From Defluviicoccus sp046348835 (lineage in GTDB: Bacteria > Pseudomonadota > Alphaproteobacteria > Rhodospirillales > Defluviicoccaceae), in the NCBI GenBank assembly GCA_046348835.1, contig JAXMDM010000002.1:1164271-1228270 (forward strand): DNA of 64,000 nucleotides. Reading direction: 5' to 3'. The position numbers were made by a program, and so were the translations under genes. A model generated the notes under the pieces. The model did not search any database. It saw nothing but the letters and a program-made list of their open reading frames with translations, and was not told the origin of the DNA. Below are positions 1 to 9,551 of the stretch, piece by piece (within the stretch, counting starts at the first letter, position 1; every line of letters begins with the position of its first letter).

Positions 1-1479
1 CGTGGTTCCGATCCCCGATTCCGCGACGAAATCTGGGAAGAGAACAATATCTTTAATTACGTCAAGCAGTCCTACCTGCTGACGACCCGCTGGCTGGAAT
101 GGATGGTGCGGGACGTGCGCGGCGTGGATCCGCGGACACGGGAAGTTGTTCAGTACTATACACGGCAATTCGTCAGCGCCCTGTCGCCGACCAATTTCGC
201 CCTCACCAATCCCGAGGTCATCCGCGCATCGATCGAAACCGGGGGCGAGAACCTCCTGCATGGCCTGAACAACCTGCTGAACGACCTTGAATCCTTTCAG
301 CATGCCTTCTGGAGCGGCGACTCCTGGCGCGATCGCTACCGGGTCGCCGAGACGGTCGGGAAGACGCCCGGAAAGGTCGTCTTCCGCAACGAGCTGATGG
401 AGGTCATTCGCTACAGCGCGGCAACGAACACGGTCTGGAAGCGCCCGCTGCTGTTCATCCCCGCCTGGATCAACAAATACTATCTTTTCGACCTGCGGGC
501 GGAAAACTCCATGGTCGCCTGGGCCATCGCCAACGGCCACACCGTTTACATCATCTCCTGGGTCGATCCGGACGAGGAGATCCGTCGCCGGGACTTCGGC
601 GACTATGTCCTGGACGGCGCGCTCAAGGCGATCGACGTCGTGGAACAGACCAGCGGCGAGTCCGAAATCAACACCGTCGGCTACTGCATCGGTGGAACGC
701 TTCTCGCCACCACCCTGGGATACATGGCAAAAAAGGGTGACGAGAGGGTGAAGTCGGCAACGTTCATGACGACGCTGTTGGATTTCTCCCAACCGGGCGA
801 TCTCGGCATGTTCGTCGACGAGGCGACGCTGTCCTACCTCGGAGAGGAGCAAAACCGCTCCAACCCCGCGGACGCCGCCGATATCGCGGTGCTGTTCAAT
901 CTGCTTCGGGAGCAGGACCTGATTTGGTCGTTCGTGGTCAACAATTACCTTCTCGGTCGCGATTCCTTTCCCTTCGATTTGCTGCAATGGAATACCGACG
1001 CGACGCGGATGCCGGTGGCGATGCACGGGTATTACCTCCGCAACTTTTACCAGAAGAACCAGCTGGTGGAGCGAGACGGCATTAACATCGGCGGTGAGGG
1101 CATCGATCTTCGCCGGATCCATGCGCCCTGCTATTTCCTCGCCGCCCGCGAGGACCACCTGGCGCCGTGGAAATCCATCTACAAGGCGACGCAGCTTCTG
1201 GGCGGACCCTGCCGCTTCACGCTCACCGCCTCAGGTCACGTCACCGGCATCGTCAATCCGCCGGACGCACGCCGCTACTGCCATTGGACCAACGAGCGTT
1301 CGCCCGCCAATCCCGACGCATGGCTCGCGACCGCCCGCCAGGCCGAGGGGTCTTGGTGGCCCGACTGGCATACGTGGCTGACCCGCGGCGCCGAGCACGT
1401 CCCAACGAGGCGATCGCGGGCGCCACGGTGGCCGTCGATGGGTGATGCACCGGGCGAATATGTGCGCCTACGCGCCTGA
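1..1479 (+). CDS. phaC: Class I poly(3-hydroxyalkanoate) synthase, 5'-truncated by window edge
   Basis: Polymerises (R)-3-hydroxyacyl-CoA into polyhydroxyalkanoate at the granule surface. The frame is open from base 1 and ends at 1479, so the N-terminus lies outside the window; the first internal Met (103) is not the true start. The alpha/beta-hydrolase core is visible: a lipase-like box GYCIGG with the catalytic Cys codon at 685-687, the catalytic Asp in REDHLAPWKS and the catalytic His in SGHVTGIVNPP. The C-terminal WWPDWHTWL segment is typical of class I PhaC. A storage role fits the propionyl-CoA carboxylase genes elsewhere in the window, although they are not adjacent. The next gene is a hotdog thioesterase 145 bp downstream. 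Confidence 0.95.
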   Translation, partial: RGSDPRFRDEIWEENNIFNYVKQSYLLTTRWLEWMVRDVRGVDPRTREVVQYYTRQFVSALSPTNFALTNPEVIRASIETGGENLLHGLNNLLNDLESFQHAFWSGDSWRDRYRVAETVGKTPGKVVFRNELMEVIRYSAATNTVWKRPLLFIPAWINKYYLFDLRAENSMVAWAIANGHTVYIISWVDPDEEIRRRDFGDYVLDGALKAIDVVEQTSGESEINTVGYCIGGTLLATTLGYMAKKGDERVKSATFMTTLLDFSQPGDLGMFVDEATLSYLGEEQNRSNPADAADIAVLFNLLREQDLIWSFVVNNYLLGRDSFPFDLLQWNTDATRMPVAMHGYYLRNFYQKNQLVERDGINIGGEGIDLRRIHAPCYFLAAREDHLAPWKSIYKATQLLGGPCRFTLTASGHVTGIVNPPDARRYCHWTNERSPANPDAWLATARQAEGSWWPDWHTWLTRGAEHVPTRRSRAPRWPSMGDAPGEYVRLRA

Positions 1480-1623
1480 CAAACTTGATTGTTCATTGTG
1501 TACGTTATGCGCTCGGGCGGGTTTGTATCGCACATTTTGCAATCTACGAGTTTCCTGGCCGGCACGGGCGGAACTGATTCGCCGCACCCGCTTCGTCAAC
1601 GGAACCGATGAGGAGGGATCAGC

Positions 1624-2055
1624 GTGTCAAATCCGAAAATCGGGGTGGAGGAGTTCGATGCGATTATTCGCGAGGATTTGACCTGGGCGTACGATATCGG
1701 CATGCGGACCGATGCGATCGGCCACGGTCGGGCGGTGCTGCGTTTGCCGTTTCGGACCAGTTCGCTACGGCCGGGTGGTGTCGTGGCCGGTCCATCGATC
1801 ATGGCGCTGGCCGATGCCTGCATGTACGCGGTTGTTCTGTCGGCCATCGGCATGGTCAAGCTGGCGGTGACGACCAGCTTCAATATCAACTTCCTCCACG
1901 GGGCGCGTCCCGTCGATCTCCTGGCGGAAGGAGCGCTACTGCGTCTCGGTAAGCGACTGGCCGTGATGGAAGTGCGCGTCCATTCGGACGGCCATGCCGA
2001 ACCGGTGGCTCATGCCACCGGCACCTACTCGATTCCGCCCCGGACGGCGAAATAG
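1624..2055 (+). CDS. PaaI-family hotdog thioesterase
   Basis: Predicted acyl-CoA thioesterase of the hotdog fold, 143 residues, the usual size of a single-hotdog protein. It starts at a GTG preceded by a good ribosome binding site (GAGGAGG). The central region (GGVVAGPSIMALADACMYAVV) has the helix-after-strand pattern of PaaI-type enzymes, with GPSIMALAD at the place of the usual G-G-x-x-x-x-L-x-D signature, followed by the TTSFNINFLHGA strand. Substrate cannot be read from sequence. It stands alone between phaC and a gamma-carbonic anhydrase on the other strand. Confidence 0.8.
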   Translation: MSNPKIGVEEFDAIIREDLTWAYDIGMRTDAIGHGRAVLRLPFRTSSLRPGGVVAGPSIMALADACMYAVVLSAIGMVKLAVTTSFNINFLHGARPVDLLAEGALLRLGKRLAVMEVRVHSDGHAEPVAHATGTYSIPPRTAK

Positions 2056-2154
2056 CCGGACCTAACGGCGCTATCTTCGGCGCAACCGGCAATCCCGGAC
2101 CCGAACCTCGGCCGTCTTGGTGAAATACGCGCCGCTGCCGGCGGGACCGTCGGC

Positions 2155-2745
2155 TCAGGCACCGGTGCCGCCGCCGCGGCCACCCGGGTGTTCCTTAAGG
2201 TAGTCGGCGGCGAGCCCGACGTAGCGGGGCGCCAGCTTGCGCATCATCGCCCGATCCGCCTCGCCGAGATCGCGGACATACTTGGCCGGCTGTCCCGCCC
2301 AGAGCTGGCCCCGGCCGACCCGCTTGCCGGGGGTGAGCAGCGCCCCCGCCGCCACCATGCCGCCCGCCTCCACCACGCATTCGTCCATGATCGTGGCGCG
2401 CATGCCGACAAAGGCGCCGTCCTCCAGGGTGCACGCATGCAGCAGGGCCATGTGCCCGATGGTGATGTCGTCGCCGATGTAGGTGCCGACGGTATCCTTG
2501 GCCACATGGACGACCGTGCCGTCCTGAATGTTGGTGCGGGCGCCGATGCGGATGACATTCACATCGCCACGCAAGATGCAGCCGAACCAGACGCTGGAGT
2601 CGTCACCGATGACCACATCGCCGATGACGATGGCGTTGGAGGCGATGAAGACCCGCTCTCCCACCTTCGGCAGGGTGTCCCGGTAGGCGAGCACGGTGCC
2701 GGATGGTTGCAGGGTCGCGCAGGTGGTTTCTTCTTGACCGCTCAT
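2155..2745 (-). CDS. Gamma-carbonic anhydrase family protein (left-handed beta-helix)
   Basis: 196 residues of hexapeptide-repeat protein related to gamma-class carbonic anhydrases (YrdA/PaaY type). Repeats of the I-G-D-D-x form run from residue 40 to about 150. The metal-ligand histidines appear as VVHVAKDT and IGHMALLHAC, matching the His triad positions of the family. The C-terminus GQLWAGQPAKYVRDLGEADR is the usual family ending. These proteins form trimers; whether this one hydrates CO2 or is only structural is unknown. It is transcribed away from the thioesterase and has no obvious operon partner. Confidence 0.88.
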   Translation of the reverse strand: MSGQEETTCATLQPSGTVLAYRDTLPKVGERVFIASNAIVIGDVVIGDDSSVWFGCILRGDVNVIRIGARTNIQDGTVVHVAKDTVGTYIGDDITIGHMALLHACTLEDGAFVGMRATIMDECVVEAGGMVAAGALLTPGKRVGRGQLWAGQPAKYVRDLGEADRAMMRKLAPRYVGLAADYLKEHPGGRGGGTGA

Positions 2746-2892
2746 CGCCCCTCCGTCCGGCGGATCCGCACATCCCAGGGTTAGTCGCTGCCGCCCGCCG
2801 AAACAAGGGGCATAGGGTCGGTGAGGTCGAGGAAGCGCCGCACGAACGCTATCGCCGGGCCGCCGCCAAGGGGAGCGCGTGCTCCGGTCGCA

Positions 2893-3435
2893 TCACCGGA
2901 TCATCTTGCTGAGGGGCCGAAATTCCGGCCTGTCCGCCCGCTCCAGCCACTCGAAGATGACCATCTCGGTGGAGACGATGCTGGCGCCGGCCGCCGCCAT
3001 CCGCTCCACCGCCAGCGCGTGGTTCGCCGGTGAACGGGAGGTCATGGCGTCGGCGACGACGAACACCTGGAACCGATTGGCGATGAGATCGATGACGGTC
3101 TGAAGGACGCAGACGTGGGCTTCCATCCCGGTGACCACCGCCTGACCTCGTCCGAGGCGTCGAAAGGCGGCCGCCAGGGCCTCCTCCTTCATGCAGGAGA
3201 AATGGGTCTTGTCGACGGTCTCGCCGTCGCTCAGGAGCGACGCCAGCGAGGGAACCAGCGGTCCCAGCCCTTGCGGATACTGCTGCGAGGCCAGCACCGG
3301 CACCGCCAGCGAGCGGGCGGCCGCGATCAGCTTGCGCGTATGCTCGATGACGGGTTCGGGATCGCTGGTCGCCGGCGCCAATCGCTCCTGAATATCGACG
3401 ACGAGGAGTGCCGATCGATCTGCGGCCAGCAACAT
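2893..3435 (-). CDS. Isochorismatase-like cysteine hydrolase
   Basis: 180-residue cysteine hydrolase of the isochorismatase/nicotinamidase superfamily (YcaC-like). The catalytic triad is readable: Asp14 in LLVVDIQERL, Lys76 in VDKTHFSC and Cys109 in GMEAHVCVLQT. The ATSDPEPVIEHTRKL segment follows the first strand as usual. Length is normal for the family. The substrate is not predictable. A 214-bp gap separates it from the divergent DEAD-box helicase gene, so both promoters should lie at 3436-3649. Confidence 0.88.
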   Translation of the reverse strand: MLLAADRSALLVVDIQERLAPATSDPEPVIEHTRKLIAAARSLAVPVLASQQYPQGLGPLVPSLASLLSDGETVDKTHFSCMKEEALAAAFRRLGRGQAVVTGMEAHVCVLQTVIDLIANRFQVFVVADAMTSRSPANHALAVERMAAAGASIVSTEMVIFEWLERADRPEFRPLSKMIR

Positions 3436-3649
3436 ATCCCGGATGCCCCTTTTCTAGCGTGATGCCATAGACACGGCTTTAGAGTAAATGATAGGCGCGA
3501 GGACGCCAATCCAGCGCCGAGACCATTTTCGCCGCTTTCGCCGTGCTGGCGCCATTGCGCTTGCTCGCGCGGCTACCTATGATCCTACAACCCGCGGGCA
3601 ACCAGCCCTACGCGGGACTTTGCTCTTTGACCCATCGTAGCGCGGCTCC

Positions 3650-5122
3650 ATGCATTTTTCCGACCTGCAACTCAGCGACGATGTCCTGCGTGCAGTCACC
3701 GACGCCGGTTACACTCAGCCGACGCCAATTCAGGAACAGGCCATCCCATACATCTTGATGGGACGCGACCTATTGGGCTGTGCCCAGACGGGCACCGGCA
3801 AGACCGCATCGTTTACCTTACCGATGATCGACATCCTTGCCGCCGGGCGGGCGAAAGCGCGCATGCCGCGTTCGCTGATCATCGAGCCGACCCGCGAACT
3901 CGCCGCCCAGGTCGCCGAGGCCTTCGATCTCTACGGCAAGTATCACCGCCTGAGCAAGGCGCTGCTCATTGGCGGCGAGTCCATGGCCGATCAATTGCGC
4001 GTCCTCGATCGCGGCGCGGACGTGCTGATCGCCACCCCCGGCCGCCTCCTCGACGTGTTCGACCGCGGCCGGCTGTTGCTGAACGACGTGCGCATCCTGG
4101 TCATCGACGAAGCCGACCGGATGCTGGACATGGGCTTCATCCCCGATGTCGAGCGCATCGTTTCGCTGGTCAACCGCAACCGGCAGACCCTGTTCTTTTC
4201 GGCGACGATGCCGCCGACCATCCGGAGCCTGGCGGATGCCTTTCTCGTCAATCCGAAGGAGATCATCATCGCGCCGCCGGCGACCCCGGCGGCAACCGTG
4301 TCCCAATCGCTGATTGTCGTCGCCCACGACGACGCCGGCGGCCTGAAGGAAAAGCGTGCGGCACTGCGTGCCCTCATCGACGGCGAGGAGGTCACCAGCG
4401 CGCTCATTTTCTGCAATCGCAAACGCGATGTGGGGGTCGTCCACCGGTCGCTGCTGCGCCACGGCTACGACGCGGGCATGTTGCACGGCGATCTGGCCCA
4501 GGCCACCCGTACCGAGGTGCTGGAACGGTTCCGGCGCGGTGAGACGCGGCTCCTCGTCTGTTCCGACGTCGCCGCCCGAGGCCTCGACATCGAGGCGGTG
4601 AGCCACGTGTTCAATTTCGATGTCCCCGCCCATGCGGAGGATTACGTCCACCGGATCGGCCGGACCGGCCGCGCCGGGCGTTCCGGTCGGGCGCTGACCG
4701 TGGCCGTTCCGGACGACGGCAAGCATATTGCCGCGATCGAGTCGCTGATCGGGGGCCCGATCCCGCGACTGCAGTTCAACGGCATCTCCACCGCCGACCT
4801 CAGCCTGCGCGATGACCGCCGCCGGCGCCGGCGAAGCAGCAGCAGCCGACCCGAACGCGGGGAGCGGAGCCGACGGTCGGAAAAGCCCGCAGAGCGCGCA
4901 CCGTCCGCGCCGGCCGCCAGCGAACGCAAGGCCGCGCAAAGCCGCGCTGCGGAAAGCCGCGGCGCCGAAAAGCGACCGAGAGCCGCTCAGGTGGACCGCC
5001 CCGCCCGCCGTCCGCGGGGATCCAACGCCGCTCGGGAGAGCGAGGCGGTGGTGATCGGGATGGGCGATCACGTCCCCGCCTTCCTGCTGCGGGAACCGAA
5101 GCTGGGTAAGAAGGCAGAATAG
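3650..5122 (+). CDS. DEAD-box ATP-dependent RNA helicase (RhlE-like)
   Basis: 490-residue RNA helicase for RNA remodelling, ribosome assembly or mRNA decay. Motifs occur in order: Q motif (PTPIQEQAIP), Walker A AQTGTGKT, PTRELAAQ, DEAD in VIDEADRMLDMGF, SATMP, ARGLDI and HRIGRTGRAGRSG. After about residue 385 comes a low-complexity Arg/Ser/Glu/Ala-rich tail of about 100 residues, typical of RhlE/DeaD-type RNA-binding tails. The start is the first ATG of the frame, and the protein opens directly with the normal FSDLQLSDDVLRAV. A small uncharacterised ORF follows 60 bp downstream on the same strand. Confidence 0.95.
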   Translation: MHFSDLQLSDDVLRAVTDAGYTQPTPIQEQAIPYILMGRDLLGCAQTGTGKTASFTLPMIDILAAGRAKARMPRSLIIEPTRELAAQVAEAFDLYGKYHRLSKALLIGGESMADQLRVLDRGADVLIATPGRLLDVFDRGRLLLNDVRILVIDEADRMLDMGFIPDVERIVSLVNRNRQTLFFSATMPPTIRSLADAFLVNPKEIIIAPPATPAATVSQSLIVVAHDDAGGLKEKRAALRALIDGEEVTSALIFCNRKRDVGVVHRSLLRHGYDAGMLHGDLAQATRTEVLERFRRGETRLLVCSDVAARGLDIEAVSHVFNFDVPAHAEDYVHRIGRTGRAGRSGRALTVAVPDDGKHIAAIESLIGGPIPRLQFNGISTADLSLRDDRRRRRRSSSSRPERGERSRRSEKPAERAPSAPAASERKAAQSRAAESRGAEKRPRAAQVDRPARRPRGSNAARESEAVVIGMGDHVPAFLLREPKLGKKAE

Positions 5123-5182
5123 CCCCATTTAGGTTATTATTCTGCTTGAAGTGGCATAGCAGAAAAGCTACACAATCGGGCC

Positions 5183-5713
5183 ATGACGGCCAAGGAACTG
5201 GAGCGGCTCCTGGCGCTTCGAACCGGCTTTGGCGCCGCGCACCTCGACCAGACAACCCGGGCGCTGCGTGCTGCCGGACTGTTGCCGGCGGGACGGCGCG
5301 GCCGCGGCGCTCGTTCCCTCGACGGCACGGATGCGGCGATGCTTCTCCTCGCTCTCGCCGCCGCCGATCAACCGGCAAGGGCGCCCTTCGCTGCACGAAC
5401 CTACGCCGACCTGCGCCTGGTCGGCAGCGGTACGCCATCGACGCTGGTTGATGCCATCGCCGCCGCCACCACCGACCTGAACCAGGCGGCTGCCATCCGG
5501 ACCGTCCTGATCTGTCGCTCTTGGCCAATGGCCACGATCACCAGGCCGGCGGCATTCGAGATCCGCGAAGACCGCTACGCCGCGGACACGTCGGCCACCC
5601 TCTCGACCCATGAGGCGCCGATTTTCTGCGGGCTGAGCGGCCGCCTCCTGCATGCGGTGGCGAGCGCGGTGGCCAACCACAGCAGCCGCGAAGCCTGCGG
5701 CGTCCCGGCCTAG
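5183..5713 (+). CDS. Hypothetical protein, 176 aa
   Basis: I do not recognise this protein. It is 176 residues, high GC3 like its neighbours, and starts at an ATG 60 bp after the helicase. The N-terminal 45 residues (KELERLLALRTGFGAAHLDQ, then TTRALRAAGLLPAGRRG) could form a small winged-helix or helix-turn-helix unit. The middle (DAAMLLLALAAADQP) is helical. No signal peptide, no membrane helix and no catalytic motif is seen. It ends flush against the lipoprotein gene on the opposite strand (stop codons abut at 5713/5714). It could be co-transcribed with the helicase. Confidence 0.6.
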   Translation: MTAKELERLLALRTGFGAAHLDQTTRALRAAGLLPAGRRGRGARSLDGTDAAMLLLALAAADQPARAPFAARTYADLRLVGSGTPSTLVDAIAAATTDLNQAAAIRTVLICRSWPMATITRPAAFEIREDRYAADTSATLSTHEAPIFCGLSGRLLHAVASAVANHSSREACGVPA

Positions 5714-6076
5714 CTAGCCCGGCGCGGCGGCGACGCAGCTGAATACCGCTTCCTGAGGAACCGCGAGCGGGCAGCGACGCACGGTAGTGTCGACCAATTG
5801 CGCCTTCTTGCCGTAGCGGGCGCATTCGGCGTCCGCCATCTGCTGCAGCTTGAGGTCGGTGGTGCCGATCCCGTTGAAGCAGATGCTGACCGGTTCTCCA
5901 TCCGCACGCGGCTTGTTGAAGGTGGGCGAATCGCGGTTGAATTCATCCCCCTTGAAAACATACGGGTCGGTCCACCCGCAGCCGGCCAGCGCCAGGGTGA
6001 GGACGGCGGCGGCGAGGCGGCACCTGTTTCGCCGGCCGATGGCAAGTCCCTCCTTCCCAAGCCTCACATCCATCAC
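5714..6076 (-). CDS. Small predicted lipoprotein
   Basis: 120-residue protein with a lipoprotein signal: positive N-region, hydrophobic LAAAVLTLAL and lipobox LAGC with the lipid-accepting Cys at residue 33. The mature part carries three further Cys and the phrase VSICFNGIGTTDLKLQQMADAECARYGKKAQL, which resembles short envelope lipoproteins of alphaproteobacteria with no known function. A start two to ten codons further in cannot be excluded. It lies 36 bp downstream of putA on the same strand, so co-transcription is possible. Confidence 0.72.
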   Translation of the reverse strand: MMDVRLGKEGLAIGRRNRCRLAAAVLTLALAGCGWTDPYVFKGDEFNRDSPTFNKPRADGEPVSICFNGIGTTDLKLQQMADAECARYGKKAQLVDTTVRRCPLAVPQEAVFSCVAAAPG

Positions 6077-6111
6077 GGCTCCTCGCTGACAGTCACACCG
6101 ATCCTACTACA

Positions 6112-9100
6112 TCACCCATCGGCGGCATCGTCGAGGGCGAGGAGAGCGGCATTGCCGCCGCTGGCGGTGGTATCGACGGCGATGACCCGCTCGCAGGCAA
6201 ACCGCGGCAGGTACCAAGGACCGCCCGCCTTCGGCCCGGTGCCCGACAGCCGCTCGCCGCCGAAGGGCTGGCAGCCGACCCGGGCACCGATCATCGTCCG
6301 GTTGACGTAGACATTGCCCACCCGCATCCGCGCTTCGATGCGGCGAACGAAGCTCTCGATCCGGCTGTGGATGCCGAGGGTGAGCCCGTAGCCTCCGGCA
6401 TCGATCTCATCAAGCAGCGCATCCAATTGCTGCGGGTCGTATTCAAGGACATGCAGAACGGGGCCGAAGACCTCCTCGGTCAACATGCCGAAGCCGTCGA
6501 TCTCGTAAGCGACGGGCGCGAAGAAGGTCCCCCGGGCGCACTCCGCCGGAAGCCGACAGCGGAACAGGAGCCGGCCCTCGCGGTCCATCCGTTCGCCGTG
6601 AGCCGCCAGGCGCGCCACCGCCTCGGCGTCGATCACCGGTCCGACGTCGGTGGCGAGGCGGGCCGGGTCGCCAATCGACAGTTGTTCCATGGCGCCGGCC
6701 AACATCTCTTTGATTTGCGGCGCCACCTGTCGCTGCAGGCAGAGGACACGCAGGGCCGAACAGCGCTGTCCGGCGCTCTGAAACGCGGATACGAGAACGT
6801 CGGCCACTACCTGCTCCGGCAACGCCGAGGAATCGACGAGCATGACGTTCAGGCCGCCGGTCTCGGCGATGAAAGGGACGATCGGACCGTTCCGTTCCGC
6901 CAGCCGCCGGCCGATGGCGCTGGCGGTGACCGTTCCGCCGGTAAACGCGACGCCGCCGATCGTCGGATCGGATACCAGCGCTTCGCCGAGGCTGCCGTCG
7001 CCCGGAAGCACCTGAAGTGCCGCCGGGGGAATCCCGGCATCCCGGAGGATCTCACCGCAGGCGTGGGCGACGAGGCACGTCTGCTCCGCCGGCTTGGCAA
7101 CGACCACATTGCCGGCAACCAGCGCCGCGACGACCTGCCCGACGAAGATGGCGACCGGAAAGTTCCATGGGCTGATGCAGACGAAGACGCCGCGGCCGTG
7201 CCGGACAAGTCGGTTGTCCTCGCCCGTCGGACCCGGCAGCGACACGGGACCGGCCAGGTCGGCGCGGCCGCGGGCGGCGTAATAGCGGCAGAAGTCGACC
7301 GCTTCGCGGACGTCGTCGACGGCATCGGGGATCGTCTTTCCCGCTTCGGCGACGACCAAGGCCACGAGCGCCGGCATCCGCGCCTCCAGGAGCGATGCGG
7401 CGCGCTCCAGGCAGGCGGCGCGCTCCGCCACCGGCGTCGCGTCCCAGGTGGCGGCGAACGCGCGTGCGTCCGCCAACGCTGGCGCCGCATCGGCGGCTGA
7501 CGCGTCTTCCACCTGGCCGACCACCCGGCTGCGGTCCGCCGGACTGAGAACCGCGCGCCCATGCCGGGCGGCATCGCGGGGCGACGCCAAGAGCGGCGCC
7601 GCCTGCCAATACGGGCCGGCGGCGGCCATTTCCGCCGCAAGCGCCGCGACCGCATCGGGATCGGTCAGGTCGATGCCCTGCGCCGCCTGACGCTCGGGGC
7701 CGAAAATACCGGTCGGCAGCGGTATGGCCGGGTGCGCTTTCTGGGTCAGTCCCCGGGCGCGACGCACGGGATCGGCGACGATCCGGTCGACGGGCTGTCC
7801 GGCATCGACCAGTCGATTGACGAACGAGGTATTGGAGCCGTTCTCCAGCAGCCGCCGCACCAGGTAGGCCAACAACTCGCGATGCCCTCCCACCGGCGCG
7901 TAGACCCGGCAGGTAAGGTCCGGCCGCATCGTCCGCAGCTGGTCGTAGAGGGGTTCGCCCATCCCGTGCAGCCGCTGAAACTCGAAGTCGCTGCCGGAGC
8001 CGGCCGCTTCCAGTACGGCGGCGACGGTGTGGGCATTGTGGGTGGCGAACGCGGGCCGGAACGCATCGGGGGCGGCGAGGATGGCGCGGACCAGCGCAAG
8101 GTAGGAGACGTCGGTATTGGTCTTGCGGGTAAATACCGGGTAACCGGCCAGTCCCAGCTCCTGCGCCCGCTTGATCTCGGCATCCCAGTAGGCGCCCTTG
8201 ACCAGGCGCACCGCGAGGCGGCGGTGGTGACGGCGAGCGAGATCGGCGAGCCAGTCGATCGTCGGACGGGCCCGCTTCTGGTAGGCCTGCACCGCGACGC
8301 CCAATCCATCCCAACCGACCAAGGTCTTGTCGGCGGCGACCGCCTCGAACACGTCCAGCATGAGCTCGAAGCGATACGCCTCCTCCGCATCGATGCAGAT
8401 GCCGATGTCGCTCGCCTTGGCGAGGCGAAGAAGCTCCAGCAGGTCCGGCAAAAGCTCCCGTACAACCCGTTCCCTCTGGGAGAAAAAGAAGCGGGGATGA
8501 AGCGCCGACAGCTTGATGGATATGCCGGGAGCGGCGAAGGGCCCGCGGCCCCGGGCGGCGTCGCCGGCGGCAACGATGGCCTGGCGGTAGGCGTCGCGGT
8601 AACGATCGGCGGCGGCGCGGGTGAGGGCTTGCTCGCCCAGCATGTCGAAAGAGTGGGTTTCGCCCTCCGCCGCCCCTGCCCTCGCCCGCTCCAGCGCCTC
8701 GGCGATGGTCCGGCCGAAGACGAACTGTCGGCCGATGATCCGCATGCCCTGGGCAATCGCCTGGCGGATCACCCGTTCGCCGCTGCGGGCGACGAGGCGG
8801 CGAAGGAACGACTGGGGGCGTCCGGTGTCTTCGCTGCCCAGCCGGACGAAGCGGCCGGTGAGCATGAGGGCCCAGGTCGAGGCGTTGACGAACAGGGAGT
8901 CGCTGTGTCCGAGGTGGGTCTCCCAATCGGCGCCACCGATCTTCTCGGCGATCAGCTTGTCGGCGGTCGGCGGGTCGGGAATGCGCAACAGTGCCTCGGC
9001 CAGGCACATCAGCATGACGCCCTCGCGGCTCCCCAGGTCGTAGGCGGCGAGGAAGCTGTCGAGCGGACCGACGTCGGCGGCGCGACGGCGAATTCCCTCC

Positions 9101-9231
9101 ACCAAGCGCGTCGCCGTGGAAGCAATGCGCGCATTTGCCGCATCCCCGGGGTCCGCCTCGGCGATCAGCGGCCCCAGGCAGTCGGCCTCCGGAGCAAGGG
9201 CAAGGCGACGGATGGCATTTCGGTCGGTCAT
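6112..9231 (-). CDS. putA: Bifunctional proline dehydrogenase / L-glutamate gamma-semialdehyde dehydrogenase
   Basis: Oxidises proline to glutamate in two steps, FAD-dependent then NAD-dependent, with channelling of the intermediate. 1039 residues. The N-terminal half is the proline dehydrogenase barrel (KGAYWDAEIKRAQ, YAPVGGHRELLAYLVRRLLE). The C-terminal half is an aldehyde dehydrogenase with ISPWNFPVAIF, the catalytic Cys in SAGQRCSALR and the Glu region FIAETGGLN. No ribbon-helix-helix DNA-binding domain precedes residue 60, so this is the short, non-regulatory PutA type. Its promoter should lie in 9232-9511. Confidence 0.96.
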   Translation of the reverse strand: MTDRNAIRRLALAPEADCLGPLIAEADPGDAANARIASTATRLVEGIRRRAADVGPLDSFLAAYDLGSREGVMLMCLAEALLRIPDPPTADKLIAEKIGGADWETHLGHSDSLFVNASTWALMLTGRFVRLGSEDTGRPQSFLRRLVARSGERVIRQAIAQGMRIIGRQFVFGRTIAEALERARAGAAEGETHSFDMLGEQALTRAAADRYRDAYRQAIVAAGDAARGRGPFAAPGISIKLSALHPRFFFSQRERVVRELLPDLLELLRLAKASDIGICIDAEEAYRFELMLDVFEAVAADKTLVGWDGLGVAVQAYQKRARPTIDWLADLARRHHRRLAVRLVKGAYWDAEIKRAQELGLAGYPVFTRKTNTDVSYLALVRAILAAPDAFRPAFATHNAHTVAAVLEAAGSGSDFEFQRLHGMGEPLYDQLRTMRPDLTCRVYAPVGGHRELLAYLVRRLLENGSNTSFVNRLVDAGQPVDRIVADPVRRARGLTQKAHPAIPLPTGIFGPERQAAQGIDLTDPDAVAALAAEMAAAGPYWQAAPLLASPRDAARHGRAVLSPADRSRVVGQVEDASAADAAPALADARAFAATWDATPVAERAACLERAASLLEARMPALVALVVAEAGKTIPDAVDDVREAVDFCRYYAARGRADLAGPVSLPGPTGEDNRLVRHGRGVFVCISPWNFPVAIFVGQVVAALVAGNVVVAKPAEQTCLVAHACGEILRDAGIPPAALQVLPGDGSLGEALVSDPTIGGVAFTGGTVTASAIGRRLAERNGPIVPFIAETGGLNVMLVDSSALPEQVVADVLVSAFQSAGQRCSALRVLCLQRQVAPQIKEMLAGAMEQLSIGDPARLATDVGPVIDAEAVARLAAHGERMDREGRLLFRCRLPAECARGTFFAPVAYEIDGFGMLTEEVFGPVLHVLEYDPQQLDALLDEIDAGGYGLTLGIHSRIESFVRRIEARMRVGNVYVNRTMIGARVGCQPFGGERLSGTGPKAGGPWYLPRFACERVIAVDTTASGGNAALLALDDAADG

Positions 9232-9511
9232 CGGCGAACATCGAGAGCCAGGTGAAACCGGATCAACAGAGCCGCCCCGATCGGGTGCGTTCTGTACGTC
9301 CGGCTTCCCGGCAAGATGACGCGGCGATGGAAGGAGGCCAAGCTCCCTGTCTCCACTCCGCCGCCGCTATCGCCTGCGACGGGGTCGCTGCGGCAGAGGT
9401 ATCCGGCACCCACGCGATGGCGGCGGGCAGGATGCTGCGGCGCAGGCGATGAGCCGCAGCCTTTCTGCTGCCGCCTATGCGAAAAGTGCGCTCGTGGCGG
9501 AAAGATGCGTC
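9232..9511. other. Intergenic region upstream of putA
   Basis: About 280 bp with no convincing gene on either strand; the frames crossing it are short and lack family-like sequence. It must hold the putA promoter, because putA reads leftward from 9231. I see no clear operator. Confidence 0.5.
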
Positions 9512-9547
9512 TGGGCGGGAGGGAGCGTAAGTCGCTCCCAACGCCCA
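9512..9547 (-). terminator. Two-tier hairpin downstream of DUF883 gene
   Basis: Inverted repeat: TGGGCG (9512-9517) and GGGAGCG (9521-9527) pair with CGCTCCC (9533-9539) and CGCCCA (9542-9547), loop TAAGT. It begins 5 bp past the stop codon of the leftward DUF883 gene. A long U-tract is lacking, so termination is plausible but not certain. Confidence 0.55.
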
Positions 9548-9551
9548 CGCC

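Noticed and set aside
7052..9255. Long frames (up to 729 codons) across putA on both strands
   Set aside because: Shadows of putA, whose own frame has all catalytic motifs.
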